In this document: positions 1 to 9,243 of the stretch, piece after piece | Layout: every line of letters starts with the position of its first letter | Numbering within the stretch: the stretch's first letter is position 1 | DNA from: JAFGIN01 sp050301235 | GTDB lineage: Bacteria; Fibrobacterota; Chitinivibrionia; Chitinivibrionales; Chitinispirillaceae | DNA: 64,000 nucleotides | Assembly: GCA_050301235.1 (NCBI GenBank) | Contig: JBNKZD010000320.1 | Span: 1 to 64,000 of the forward strand | Reading direction: 5' to 3' | Translations under genes and position numbers: made by a program | The notes under the pieces: model-generated | Databases searched by the model: none | Seen by the model: the letters and a program-made list of their open reading frames with translations, nothing else | What the model was told of the DNA's origin: nothing

Positions 1-98
1 TATGAGTTCCGGTTAAGAAATAAGTTGAATTTTAATTGATCCTTGTTTTTTGACTGATACAAATCAAAGTTCCTGTTCAACCAAAATCAGGTGATATT

Positions 99-2117
99 AT
101 GAAAAAATGGTTTATGCCAATAGGTAAAAGAGGAGTCGCATCTGTAGTCACACTGCTGGTGCTTTTCGGAGTGACACTTTTAACACTGCATACCATCATC
201 AATTCCAGAATGAACAGAACATCGGCAGACAACTATCGTCACCGGATTCAATCGTTTTACGCTGCAGATGGTATGATGACCCTTCTTGCACAGGAGATGA
301 TCGATAACAATGAGGATAATTATCTGAAAGACGCTTTTTTAATCAAAAACATCGGAATGAATTCTACTGGTAATCATGGATATAACCCTTACACCAATGT
401 CGACACAGTAATTGGCTCGGGAAAAAAGTTGACAGGGGTAAGTGATGAATGCGCTTTTTTGTATCAACAATATATCGGTGATGTTGATATCAGTGTTAAG
501 GTACAATATATGTCAAAAGTGATCCATGATCCATTCTGTGGTGTAATGATTAGAAATCAACTGACATCTACTTCAAGGAACGCCGCAGTAATCTGGCCTT
601 ACCGGTCTAATAATCCAGTGTCCATGAAAGTGCGAAGAAATGATGGCAATGGCATGATTGATGTGACAAAGAAACCTTCAGGATATGGAAGCTGGATACG
701 TCTTAAGCGAAATGGTAATACATTTACGAGCTTTCGTTCGGATAATGGAAGTAACTGGACTATTGCTGGCACAGATACGATATCGATGAGTGATACAGTG
801 TATGCCGGTCTGATCGTTTGCTCCGGGAATGAAACTGATATTACAAAGGGGGTTTTCAGTGATTTGAGGGGAATGATCAGGAGAAGTTTCACTGATTCCA
901 CAAGGTATTCTGCAATTGAAAATACATATGTTAACTACACAGTGAACGAAATCATGCAAGATCAGTTCAGTATGACAACAGAAGCTTTCAAGAAGAAAAA
1001 CAATGGTGAAAAAATATACATAACAAAATTAGACCAGGCGCTTGCCAGAAAAAGAAATAGTGGATTCCTTTCTACTGCAATTGATAGTGTATATCTCCCT
1101 GTAACTTACTATGACTACCGTGCAGATTATTCAAATCCTGAATTTAATGTGGCGTTCTCAAATTTCTTAGTTAAAAATATGATTCAGAATAAACTGGATT
1201 CTGACCGGAAACCGGTTCCTACCAAGATTGTTGGTAATGAACACCCAAGATCATGTATTCTCTATTGTTATAGTGGCTGGGGAAATGCATGGTATACATT
1301 TCCTAAAGCTACCCGCTTGGATAAAGTAGCACATCTTGACCAAGCGTGTGTTGATTACTGTAGAAATACCTACACTTGGAAGAATTGGTGGTTCAGTGAC
1401 AGTTTAAAAAATTGGTTCAGACCAAGTGGTGCCCCCGGCGCTGAATTTGATCCTTATACTGGGATATGGAGCAATTTAAAGAATAGACCTTTACCTAATG
1501 GGAGCTCTGTCCCGGATGAATGGGTTGGTAAGGATTATGATTCAACTAACCAATATGCCACAATTGTGATTTACGATTCATTAAAATTTCGTGAAATACC
1601 TTCTGGATCGGGAATCTTTGTATTTGGTGATTCATCTCATGCTGTCACAGTTGATTCGCAATATTTTGTACAGAAATGCAAATTATGGTATGAAATGGAT
1701 GGTCAATATAAGTTCATGCCATTAAAAAAACGAGGATTTGGATTTGATGCTGAAAGATACAATCCGACCGATGCATCATGTTATAATGTGGAGAATTTTG
1801 GTTTTACTATGGAATTACACAAGCAATTTGTATATAAGAAGGGACAAACATTTACATTTAGTGGTGACGACGACGTTTGGGTATTCATAAATGGTCAGCT
1901 GGTTATAGATTTGGGGGGTACTCATCCTTCAAAATCTGCAACAGTAAACATTGATGCGCTGGGGCTTACAGAGGGAGAACAGTATTGGTTTGATATGTTT
2001 TATTGTGAACGGCTTACTACCCAGTCAAATATTTATATTACCACCAATATGCAATTTTATGTTAAACCTCAAAGTAACAAACGGAGTTGGCAAAGAGATT
2101 ATGGAGATCTGAATTGA
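99..2117 (+). CDS. Pilin-like (PilX-type) N-terminus fused to fibro-slime domain protein
   Basis: A 672-residue envelope or surface protein. Residues 9-32 look like a PilX/type IV pilin-like leader: basic KR, Gly12, then a long hydrophobic helix (VASVVTLLVLFGVTLL) without the usual Glu5, followed by the helical stretch RIQSFYAADGMM typical of PilX-like minor pilins. Residues about 107-250 resemble a DUF1349/concanavalin-like beta-sandwich. Residues about 448-650 match the fibro-slime (PA14-like) domain, including the hallmark DDDVWVFINGQLVIDLGG around 588-605. Fibro-slime domains are known from Fibrobacter adhesion proteins and Dictyostelium slime proteins and are thought to bind carbohydrate. 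The ATG has CAGGTGA five bases upstream. The likely role, adhesin displayed on a pilus or pseudopilus, is inference. No other pilus gene is visible in the window. Confidence 0.8.
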   Translation: MKKWFMPIGKRGVASVVTLLVLFGVTLLTLHTIINSRMNRTSADNYRHRIQSFYAADGMMTLLAQEMIDNNEDNYLKDAFLIKNIGMNSTGNHGYNPYTNVDTVIGSGKKLTGVSDECAFLYQQYIGDVDISVKVQYMSKVIHDPFCGVMIRNQLTSTSRNAAVIWPYRSNNPVSMKVRRNDGNGMIDVTKKPSGYGSWIRLKRNGNTFTSFRSDNGSNWTIAGTDTISMSDTVYAGLIVCSGNETDITKGVFSDLRGMIRRSFTDSTRYSAIENTYVNYTVNEIMQDQFSMTTEAFKKKNNGEKIYITKLDQALARKRNSGFLSTAIDSVYLPVTYYDYRADYSNPEFNVAFSNFLVKNMIQNKLDSDRKPVPTKIVGNEHPRSCILYCYSGWGNAWYTFPKATRLDKVAHLDQACVDYCRNTYTWKNWWFSDSLKNWFRPSGAPGAEFDPYTGIWSNLKNRPLPNGSSVPDEWVGKDYDSTNQYATIVIYDSLKFREIPSGSGIFVFGDSSHAVTVDSQYFVQKCKLWYEMDGQYKFMPLKKRGFGFDAERYNPTDASCYNVENFGFTMELHKQFVYKKGQTFTFSGDDDVWVFINGQLVIDLGGTHPSKSATVNIDALGLTEGEQYWFDMFYCERLTTQSNIYITTNMQFYVKPQSNKRSWQRDYGDLN

Positions 2118-2158
2118 TTACCTTAATAATCAGACTTCAAATGCTTAAGCTGTAATAG

Positions 2159-2869
2159 TCATGAAAATTGTAGTTCCAGTATTTCAACGGTAATATTTTG
2201 AGGTAGTATTGTACCAGTATGAACTACCTTTGTGATAAAACCTTCCTTTTGTGATTGCTGTTTAAATTCCGGCCAGAATGTGCGGCATGGATCTGCAATG
2301 AGTGCTTTACCACCAGACTTTAACAGTTGTTTGCAACAGGATAGAATCGGACCGATCCATCTGTGTTCGTAAAGAATATCTGATGCAATCAGCAGGTCGA
2401 ACCTGTTCTTGAAGGGGAGTGTGCGCCAGTCAAAGCAGCAGGGATATGAGGTCAATTTGTTCAGTTCCACATTTGTCTTTGTGAATATGAGCGCTTCATG
2501 GGAAATATCTGTTGCAATAACTTTACAACCTCTGAGCGAAAGAAATGTCGCGATTACTCCAAGACCACTGCCCAGTTCGATAATGGAATCTTCAGGATCC
2601 AGGTCGTAACTTTTGATGAAGTCAAGCATAATGTCCGATGATGGCCATTGCTCAGCCCAGTAGGGCAGGAACTTGTCCTTCGCATAGGCTTCCTCACTGA
2701 GTTGATCAAGTACATCTGTGGGATTTGATGGGCGCAGGAGAGGTTGTGGAAAGAGATCCGGACGATATCTGAAAAACTGTGCTGTATAGGGTAGACCCTG
2801 CGGGTATGATGATGTCTGAATTGTAACGTTTGCCTCGTCTATAAGTCTGTATGAGATCAATCTCTGCAC
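2159..2869 (-). CDS. Class I SAM-dependent methyltransferase (Methyltransf_16/METTL21-like)
   Basis: A 236-residue cytosolic methyltransferase. The SAM-binding motif I is ELGSGLGVIATF near residues 96-107, followed by the acidic end of strand 2 (IATDIS) and motif LLIASDILYEHRW, in which the D-x-L-Y pattern is typical of the METTL21/nicotinamide N-methyltransferase-like group. This group usually methylates protein lysines, but the substrate here cannot be told from sequence. The start is GTG, preceded by GGAAAGG on the minus strand; no better ATG lies in frame. It converges with the fibro-slime gene, and its start faces the HD-GYP gene divergently across about 90 bases, so that short gap should carry two promoters. 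Confidence 0.75.
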   Translation of the reverse strand: MQRLISYRLIDEANVTIQTSSYPQGLPYTAQFFRYRPDLFPQPLLRPSNPTDVLDQLSEEAYAKDKFLPYWAEQWPSSDIMLDFIKSYDLDPEDSIIELGSGLGVIATFLSLRGCKVIATDISHEALIFTKTNVELNKLTSYPCCFDWRTLPFKNRFDLLIASDILYEHRWIGPILSCCKQLLKSGGKALIADPCRTFWPEFKQQSQKEGFITKVVHTGTILPQNITVEILELQFS

Positions 2870-2958
2870 CTTTCCATTGATGTCTTAAGTACCAAAAATG
2901 TTGACCTGTTTCAATTGTGGTAATATAATAAAAAGATAAACCATAAGGATTTTGTTCA

Positions 2959-4167
2959 ATGGGAGATAACGACAAAAGTTATTTGAGGAAGATAACAATT
3001 TCTGAAGTTGAACCAGGAATGGTCCTGGAGGATGTAGTCAACGATCAGGGGGTACTTCTTATATCCAATCAGGTAACTATCAAAGACAAAGAACAGATCG
3101 AAATCCTGAAAAAAAGAGGGGTAAATTCTGTCTTTATAAACATTCGTGATGGGATAGACTTACCTGTAGAAAAACTCCAGAAGCAGGACCTGCTAAAAAG
3201 AGAGGAAGAGTATTACAAGGAGCTGTCCCGTGCAAAAACAGTTCACCAGACTACCCTGGAAGCTGCAAAAAATACACTTCATTCGATCCGAATGGGACGG
3301 CCGTTCATCTCAAAAGATGTTGAGAATGTTGCAGAAAAGGTTGTAGAAAGTATATTGAGAAACCCTGATGCGCTTCTCTCACTTGCCCAAATAAAAGGGT
3401 ATGATGAATATACCTATGTTCATTCTGTAAATGTTGGTGTGCTGATTACATCAGTTGCCAATGCTATGCAGTATAATAAAAGTAGTCTGATAGAGATCGG
3501 AATTGGGGGGATACTTCACGATATCGGTAAAATGCGGATTCCTGAGCACATTTTAAATAAAGCTGGAAGGTATACCGATGATGAATTTAATGTTATGAAA
3601 CGTCACCCTCAACTGGGGCATGATATTCTACGCTCCAGTCGCTCAATTCCCGAACTCTCGCGTCTGATTGTCATTGAACATCATGAACGCTTTAACGGTA
3701 AGGGGTATCCCAGGGGAATCACTGGAAGTCAGATCAGTGAAGTTGGTGTGATGGCTGCTGTTGCAGATGTGTATGATGCAATGACAACCGACCGCGTGTA
3801 TCGACCAGCCTGGACTCCTCAGCGAGCACTTGCGATGATTTTCCAGGGGTGTGATATTGAGTTTCCAAGGAGAATTGTTGAATTCTTTACTCGTCATATT
3901 GGCATTTATCCTGTGGGGAGCTTTGTACGGTTAGGTACTGGTGAGCTTGGAGTTGTAATCAGACTGGAAAAGGGAAAAATACTTGCTCCTGATGTTCTTG
4001 TGTTGTATTCGGCACATGGTATCAGGTATCCCCAGCCAAAGGAGTACAAATTATCAGAACTTCAAAACCATGGCAACGGAAAGACCTATTTCATTGAATC
4101 TTCATTGAATCCGAAAGATTTTAATGTTAATATTAGTGAATACATTCAGAAGTCTCCTTTTGAATGA
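2959..4167 (+). CDS. HD-GYP domain cyclic-di-GMP phosphodiesterase with DUF3391 N-terminus
   Basis: A 402-residue signalling enzyme expected to hydrolyse cyclic di-GMP in the cytoplasm. Residues about 8-130 fit the DUF3391 domain (ITISEVEPGMVLEDVV at its start) that commonly precedes HD-GYP. The HD-GYP core runs from about 150 to 310: HSVNVGVL, the metal-binding HDIGK near residue 187, HPQLGHDIL, and HHERFNGKGYPRG near 240-252 that carries the GYP signature, then DVYDAMTTDRVYRPA. All ligands expected for a bi- or trinuclear metal centre appear present. There is no receiver or membrane domain, so the input is unknown. AAGGA lies 8-12 bases before the ATG. The small gene 60 bases downstream is probably cotranscribed. 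Confidence 0.9.
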   Translation: MGDNDKSYLRKITISEVEPGMVLEDVVNDQGVLLISNQVTIKDKEQIEILKKRGVNSVFINIRDGIDLPVEKLQKQDLLKREEEYYKELSRAKTVHQTTLEAAKNTLHSIRMGRPFISKDVENVAEKVVESILRNPDALLSLAQIKGYDEYTYVHSVNVGVLITSVANAMQYNKSSLIEIGIGGILHDIGKMRIPEHILNKAGRYTDDEFNVMKRHPQLGHDILRSSRSIPELSRLIVIEHHERFNGKGYPRGITGSQISEVGVMAAVADVYDAMTTDRVYRPAWTPQRALAMIFQGCDIEFPRRIVEFFTRHIGIYPVGSFVRLGTGELGVVIRLEKGKILAPDVLVLYSAHGIRYPQPKEYKLSELQNHGNGKTYFIESSLNPKDFNVNISEYIQKSPFE

Positions 4168-4227
4168 GTGAGTTATCAGTGAGGATGTTTCTGGATACTG
4201 TAATCCAAAAGTCTGAAAGGAAAATTG

Positions 4228-4488
4228 ATGGGAAGCAAGCATTGCAGACTGTATGATGAAAACCTGGTACATAACATCATGCTTTCAACTGGAATTTCGA
4301 TCTTGGAGTTTCTCCGGAAAAATAAAAATGCCGGATATGATGAAATCTGTGAATTTGTAGAATTGAATTCACATGCAATTATTGAAGATACTATTGAACA
4401 ACTCAATAATGCTGAAGATGAAGCCGATAAAAATAATATCGGTGAAGAAAGTGATGGCTGGCCATTTGTAGATCCCGAGGAAAAATAG
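4228..4488 (+). CDS. Small acidic hypothetical protein downstream of HD-GYP
   Basis: An 86-residue protein that I do not recognise. It is acidic and helical in character, with a C-terminal tail rich in Asp and Glu (NNAEDEADKNN then EESDGWPFVDPEEK) and no signal peptide or membrane segment. The chosen start is the ATG at 4228, preceded by GAAAGGAAAATTG; a TTG directly before it is less likely. It follows the HD-GYP gene by 60 bases on the same strand, so it may be a partner or regulator of that enzyme, but this is only positional inference. Codon use looks like its neighbours and the frame is clean, which supports a real gene. Confidence 0.55.
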   Translation: MGSKHCRLYDENLVHNIMLSTGISILEFLRKNKNAGYDEICEFVELNSHAIIEDTIEQLNNAEDEADKNNIGEESDGWPFVDPEEK

Positions 4489-4496
4489 AGATAACC

Positions 4497-4617
4497 GTTC
4501 AAAGGTTCAGTGTTAGAAGGTTCCAGGTTCTGAAATTAATCATCAAACCTTCTCCCGAAAGAATCAGTTTCAATACAACTTTCGATCTTTGTAACCCTGA
4601 ACGTTGAACCTTCGAAC
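4497..4617. repeat. Imperfect inverted repeat upstream of tRNA-Leu
   Basis: An 18-base arm at 4497-4514 (GTTCAAAGGTTCAGTGTT) matches the reverse complement of 4600-4617 (AACGTTGAACCTTCGAAC) at 15 of 18 positions. The unit AAGGTTC recurs inside the left side at 4502-4508 and again near 4517-4523. The element could fold into a long stem-loop, and it resembles the GTTCAA/GGTTCAA-type intergenic repeats seen scattered in many bacterial genomes. Only this one copy was noticed in the window. No coding potential is seen within it. Confidence 0.6.
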
Positions 4618-4703
4618 TTTTAAAAACAAATTAGTAGTTTTACACCTGAATCGTTAGAATATATTGCATATTCATTGAATAAATATTAATTTTACTGTTC
4701 TTC

Positions 4704-4787
4704 GCCGAAGTGGCGGAACTGGTAGACGCACTGGACTCAAAATCCAGCGGTGGCAACACCATCCCGGTTCGATTCCGGGCTTCGGCA
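4704..4787 (+). tRNA. tRNA-Leu (anticodon CAA)
   Basis: An 84-base class II tRNA. The acceptor stem GCCGAAG (4704-4710) pairs with CTTCGGC (4780-4786), with discriminator A at 4787. The anticodon stem CTGGA/TCCAG encloses the loop CTCAAAA, giving anticodon CAA, which reads UUG leucine codons. A long variable arm (CGGTGGCAACACCATC) and a T arm with GGTTCGATTCC are present. No CCA is encoded. A rho-independent terminator follows 32 bases downstream. Confidence 0.95.
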
Positions 4788-4818
4788 AATCGCAAAATAT
4801 GGCGTTTTTAATAAAATT

Positions 4819-4852
4819 AAGGCAGTTTTATTCTTTAAGACTGCCTTTTTTA
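4819..4852 (+). terminator. Rho-independent terminator of tRNA-Leu
   Basis: The stem AAGGCAGT (4819-4826) pairs with ACTGCCTT (4840-4847) around a short AT-rich loop, followed by a T run. It sits directly after the tRNA on the same strand and is bidirectional enough to serve also the convergent DUF1015 gene. Confidence 0.8.
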
Positions 4853-4892
4853 TTGCTGTTCGTCTTTTGCGATATTTCCCTTTATTCCTGAA

Positions 4893-6245
4893 CTATTGAA
4901 CTATTCTTCGGCACTCCATATAATATTTCTTCTCCTCCGCATCACCCATACTGAACGCTTTCCGTGGAAGCGGTCCATGTTCACTTATCCACTGGAATAG
5001 CCGCTCACGGGCAATAACCGGAACAAAGCAGCCAAGCGCATTCTCACTGCTTAACTTTTTCGTATCATCCCATCCGTGAATAAAATCGATTCTTGCTTCG
5101 GAAATACTGCTTTTCATTGACAAAAAGATCTCATCGATAAACGCAGGAGGAAGTTTACTCTGGGGATTCGTAAACTCAAGAATGAAATAGCGGGAACCAT
5201 CCCAGATGCCCGCACGGGTTTGTCCTTCAGGTGATGTAAGAAAATTTTTCAGACTCTTCTCATCAATTTCAACAGCACTCTTGATCTGTGGATGAGATTT
5301 GAGAAACTTAGCAGCAGCTGTAATATCTGTAGAGAAAATTGCCCGGTGAATAGGTTCAAAACGCAAACCGGGGGAGTGAATGTTGACAATTTCAGCCAGT
5401 GCAAAGCGTGCCGGATGTTCCATCACCTTTTCAATTGGCATGCCGGAATCGATCAGCGCGTTTTTGGTCGCAACCCAGTGTGCTTTTGCTGTTGCAAGTG
5501 AATGGTTCCCATCTCCCATTGCAAAGAATAATGGGGTTTGAGTATTTTGTGCTTTTTTTGCATTGCTGAGGAGGTCTGACAGAATATCTGCAAGTGATTC
5601 GATTGCAGCAGGATCTGAAATCCCCCAGCCGGCAATTGAACCCCCGTTCTCCATAAGTTCTGTTTTGTAGAGCTGATTATTGTTTTTTAAAGATGCTGCG
5701 GTTGTCTCTATAAGTCGCTTCTCAGGATCATTGATAAGAATCATAATGTGTGGAATCTCAATCGATGCTTCTTTGCGAACGCGGAGGCGGGGAGGGATTC
5801 TTTCCACAATAGTTCCTTCGGTTGCCCTGATCAGTGTTGTTGAATCCTTAGTATAATCATATCGTTCGAGATCCATAGCGAAGAGCAGCCCCTGTCTAAG
5901 CCCTGAGGTCTCAGTTCGGCGTTCGATATACACGACCAGCTCGCCACTATTCGTTAATACACCCTTTTCAATGTACGATTTCATGTTTCCGTGTATCTGT
6001 TTTATTCTCGACTCCACATCGGGAGCTTCAAGAAAGATCTCCGGGAGAGTAATTCGAAGAGTCGATGGTGCATCGCCGACATGTGTTTCAACACGCTGCC
6101 AGTAATCATGGTCTGATGTGTACTGATCGCAGGCTACAACAGACCAGATTGCCAGATCGGTACCTTTTTCAGGAAGCAGAATTTCGGGGATTTTAATACC
6201 AAGAGTTTCAAGTTTATTTGTAAGTGAGATCGGTTTGGTATTCAA
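4893..6245 (-). CDS. DUF1015 family protein
   Basis: A 450-residue soluble protein of the DUF1015 family, whose biochemical role has not been established. Recognisable family features are WSVVACDQYTSDHDYW near residues 34-49, AMGDGNHSLATAKAHW near 243-258, and a C-terminal region with FIHGWDD. In clostridia, DUF1015 genes often sit beside serine biosynthesis genes, but no such neighbour is present here. Length is about normal for the family. The ATG at 6245 has GGAGGAATC upstream. It is transcribed alone, toward the tRNA-Leu terminator, with nearly 200 bases separating it from the DUF2723 gene. Confidence 0.8.
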   Translation of the reverse strand: MNTKPISLTNKLETLGIKIPEILLPEKGTDLAIWSVVACDQYTSDHDYWQRVETHVGDAPSTLRITLPEIFLEAPDVESRIKQIHGNMKSYIEKGVLTNSGELVVYIERRTETSGLRQGLLFAMDLERYDYTKDSTTLIRATEGTIVERIPPRLRVRKEASIEIPHIMILINDPEKRLIETTAASLKNNNQLYKTELMENGGSIAGWGISDPAAIESLADILSDLLSNAKKAQNTQTPLFFAMGDGNHSLATAKAHWVATKNALIDSGMPIEKVMEHPARFALAEIVNIHSPGLRFEPIHRAIFSTDITAAAKFLKSHPQIKSAVEIDEKSLKNFLTSPEGQTRAGIWDGSRYFILEFTNPQSKLPPAFIDEIFLSMKSSISEARIDFIHGWDDTKKLSSENALGCFVPVIARERLFQWISEHGPLPRKAFSMGDAEEKKYYMECRRIVQ

Positions 6246-6437
6246 CGATTCCTCCTGGAAATCTTATAAAAGTAACTGCTACTAATCCGAAATCAGGTAC
6301 AGGTAGGTGTACCCGCTGGATATTTTATTTGTGGAAGCAAGATACTATTTTTACTATCGTTGGTGCAACCTATGTTTATATATTAGACGGTGATTTTCAC
6401 CATTTATTTCGCGAAGGATTATCAGAATCGGTTTATG

Positions 6438-9149
6438 TCAGGATTTGCCTTGACTTAATTTGCTGATCTGGGGATCTCTGGGATTGATCTGTTTCAACCT
6501 GGAAACTACCCACTGCAGCCCCTCTTTATTCTGCTCCTGCTGGTAAATCTGTCCTAATGCATAGTAGGCGTATGCTGGTTCTGCATCAACAGCTGCCAGC
6601 TGTTTTAACACATTGATAGCATCTTTATGGTTCCGTTTTTCAAGAAAATTCTGAGCCTGAAGTTTCATCAGTTCAACATTCTCGGGGTCTTTCTTGATTG
6701 CTTCTGCCAGTTTATCGTACACAGCATTGTCATCCTTTCCAGCTGCTTTATAGGCACGTGCCAGTAACATATACGCACGGTTATCCCAGGGAATCAGTTT
6801 GATACATTGATCGAAACGATTTTTTGCGTCCTCAAAAGCGGTTTCAAGTTCAGCAGTTTTTGTCTTAATAAGAGTTGAGTTACTGTCCGCATTTGCAGAT
6901 GAAAGTGCTGTAATTTCACTTCTAAGCTGTTCGATAGTACTGGTCTTGCTCATTGCGAGCTGAAGGAACAGTGCACTGTAATTGCTGATCATGTTGCGTG
7001 AGGTTTCATCATTACGTGCACGCCACGTGTCAAAGCCGCGCAAGCGATAGACACTGTCGATGAGATATTCAGTACGTTTTTCGTTGTACTGAAGCTCCCT
7101 TGGGACAGGATTCTTATATACTCGGTATACCATTCCCTCCATCGATAGATAAGGGCCCATTCCCATAAAGTTATCATCAGAAACAGTATTTGCAAAGAAA
7201 ACAGGCTTACGCCACGCGTTGTTATCGATAATGTGGACCAGCATTTTATCCTGAACCTTCATTATCTGCATCTTGTCACGACCTGGCAGATTGACATCTA
7301 TGTTAGCTATTGGCAAATGGTATGGAGTGGTTGTTGTGAACGGATTGAGTGAGTAGTTTAGAGTTTGAATATCCTTGTCACTGAGAGTGATTGCTACTTT
7401 AGGTTCAAAATGTTTCAACTGTTTGATATACCAATCGGTATTGAGAAGACTCAGGTTTACAATGCGGACATCTTTCCGGATTCCGAACGCTTCCTGGAGT
7501 GCCCATAGTGGGAATGTGTCATTATCACCATTGGTGACCAGAATACCGTCTTTGTCAACGCTGTTAAGCATGTTATATGCATAGTCAAACGGGATATATT
7601 CGTTACGACGGTTATTTGCAAGAATATTTTGTGATAATGGCAGGATTGGAGATGCTACTGTAAGAAGAGACAGTGCTGGGGCGATCACCGAACGGGTTAC
7701 TATTTTACGATTTGAATATAATGCAAGCAAACCGCAACCAGCAGCTATTCCAAGCCACATTCCATAATAAAAGAAGCCGGGGACCCAGAAGTAATCACGG
7801 ATACGCACTTCACGGTACACTGTTGGCATCGGTCCCTGTTTACCGGACTGTGCCCACGCCTGGTAATCGCGCAGTTCAGCACGGGTACCATCAGCAAAAT
7901 TCATATAAAGCACCATTCCAACGGTCATGATCAGGGTAAGTGAACAGAGCAGTATCGCGGTGTTCCTGGATTTTCTGAAAAGGTAAAACCATCCGAACAG
8001 CATAATCGTTATGGGAATTAAATACACAGCAAGTTTGCCCAACCCGGCAGTTGCACCCCTGGAAAAGAGGCTTGTGTCGGTGTCGTGGCTGGAAAAATGA
8101 AAGAATTGAGTTATGAGAAAACCTCCAAATCCCATGTGCCCTTCAATACCGAACTGATGTGCCCATGATCCACGACGCCAGAACATACGTGTTATCATAG
8201 ATTCTGATCCGTACTGTTTTCTGTCGAGATAGTCAACAAGTGTTTTGAACGTTGAGGGACTGTTTTCGTTGATAGATGGGTTAAGATGTGCACGTATTGG
8301 TACGAAGAGATGTACACTGAAACCAAGCATGGCTATTGCAGCAATTCCAAATGATAAACGCCATTTGTGCTGATTTTTACCGTTAAGCAGAGACATCATA
8401 CCAGTGATGATAATAGAAATTGCTCCAGTCCAGAGAAACCAGGACACACTGTACATCACCAGACCCATAGCCACCGAAGTCAGCCAGAGACGCCAGTCAT
8501 ACAACTTTTCACGGTCGATAATAACTACAAAAAGGAAGATAGGCATCAGCACAATCATCGAGTACATATGAATACCTATACCCAGAAACGCAATGTAAGA
8601 AATTAATAAAAGAAATCGATCGCGCTTCGGATCTTTACTTTGTGCCCAGACAAGTGCAAGCCAGGTACAGAGCATGATTGGCAACATAAGTGGTGTATTG
8701 ACTTCCGCTTCTATTGATGAAAACAGCATCGTGTTACCAAATGCCGCAAACAATGCCCCCATGAATGCTCCAGAATAGATCGAGATACGTTTAATCAATG
8801 TGTCTGGTGTACCCATGAACCCGATAAACACCCGTATGATCGTCAGATATGCCAGCATGACCGAAAGTGCACCAGTAAGAGGTGTGATAAGATTGATACG
8901 GTATGCCGGATCTTTAATAAAAAACAGCACTGAAGTAGCAATTCGAGCTATTAGAATATAAAGCGGATTACCAGGAGGGTGAGGAATACCAAGAGATGCC
9001 CCGGCTGCTACATATTCACCGCAGTCCCAGAAACTCACTGATGGGGACAGGAGAAATGCATAGACTGCAAAGGAAATGAGAAAAACAGCAACAGCTAAGA
9101 TTTTATTAATCCTGGTGTGATCCATATTCATGATGTTCTTTGGCTCCAT
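6438..9149 (-). CDS. DUF2723 membrane glycosyltransferase (GT-C, TMEM260-like) with C-terminal TPRs
   Basis: A 903-residue polytopic membrane protein. The N-terminal DUF2723 region has a first helix at about 14-33, then a conserved loop with WDCGEYVAAGASLGIPHPPGNP near residues 41-60, and many further helices to about residue 520. Eukaryotic TMEM260, of the same family, is a protein O-mannosyltransferase, so a GT-C sugar transferase using a lipid-linked donor is the best family-based guess. Residues about 530-720 form a soluble region, and about 770-900 carry TPR-like helical repeats (AYMLLARAYKAAGKDD, AYAYYALGQIYQQEQNKEG). The ATG at 9149 lacks a clear ribosome site; the ATG 18 bases inward (9131) has GGAG 12 bases before it and is an alternative. 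Confidence 0.8.
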   Translation of the reverse strand: MEPKNIMNMDHTRINKILAVAVFLISFAVYAFLLSPSVSFWDCGEYVAAGASLGIPHPPGNPLYILIARIATSVLFFIKDPAYRINLITPLTGALSVMLAYLTIIRVFIGFMGTPDTLIKRISIYSGAFMGALFAAFGNTMLFSSIEAEVNTPLMLPIMLCTWLALVWAQSKDPKRDRFLLLISYIAFLGIGIHMYSMIVLMPIFLFVVIIDREKLYDWRLWLTSVAMGLVMYSVSWFLWTGAISIIITGMMSLLNGKNQHKWRLSFGIAAIAMLGFSVHLFVPIRAHLNPSINENSPSTFKTLVDYLDRKQYGSESMITRMFWRRGSWAHQFGIEGHMGFGGFLITQFFHFSSHDTDTSLFSRGATAGLGKLAVYLIPITIMLFGWFYLFRKSRNTAILLCSLTLIMTVGMVLYMNFADGTRAELRDYQAWAQSGKQGPMPTVYREVRIRDYFWVPGFFYYGMWLGIAAGCGLLALYSNRKIVTRSVIAPALSLLTVASPILPLSQNILANNRRNEYIPFDYAYNMLNSVDKDGILVTNGDNDTFPLWALQEAFGIRKDVRIVNLSLLNTDWYIKQLKHFEPKVAITLSDKDIQTLNYSLNPFTTTTPYHLPIANIDVNLPGRDKMQIMKVQDKMLVHIIDNNAWRKPVFFANTVSDDNFMGMGPYLSMEGMVYRVYKNPVPRELQYNEKRTEYLIDSVYRLRGFDTWRARNDETSRNMISNYSALFLQLAMSKTSTIEQLRSEITALSSANADSNSTLIKTKTAELETAFEDAKNRFDQCIKLIPWDNRAYMLLARAYKAAGKDDNAVYDKLAEAIKKDPENVELMKLQAQNFLEKRNHKDAINVLKQLAAVDAEPAYAYYALGQIYQQEQNKEGLQWVVSRLKQINPRDPQISKLSQGKS

Positions 9150-9243
9150 GGGAATAGATTAGAAATGCCTTCATCTGGAAGGAACTTGCTGAAAGTACGA
9201 TCCGGTAAAATTAATATTTATAAATAATGATGTAAACAGTTTT

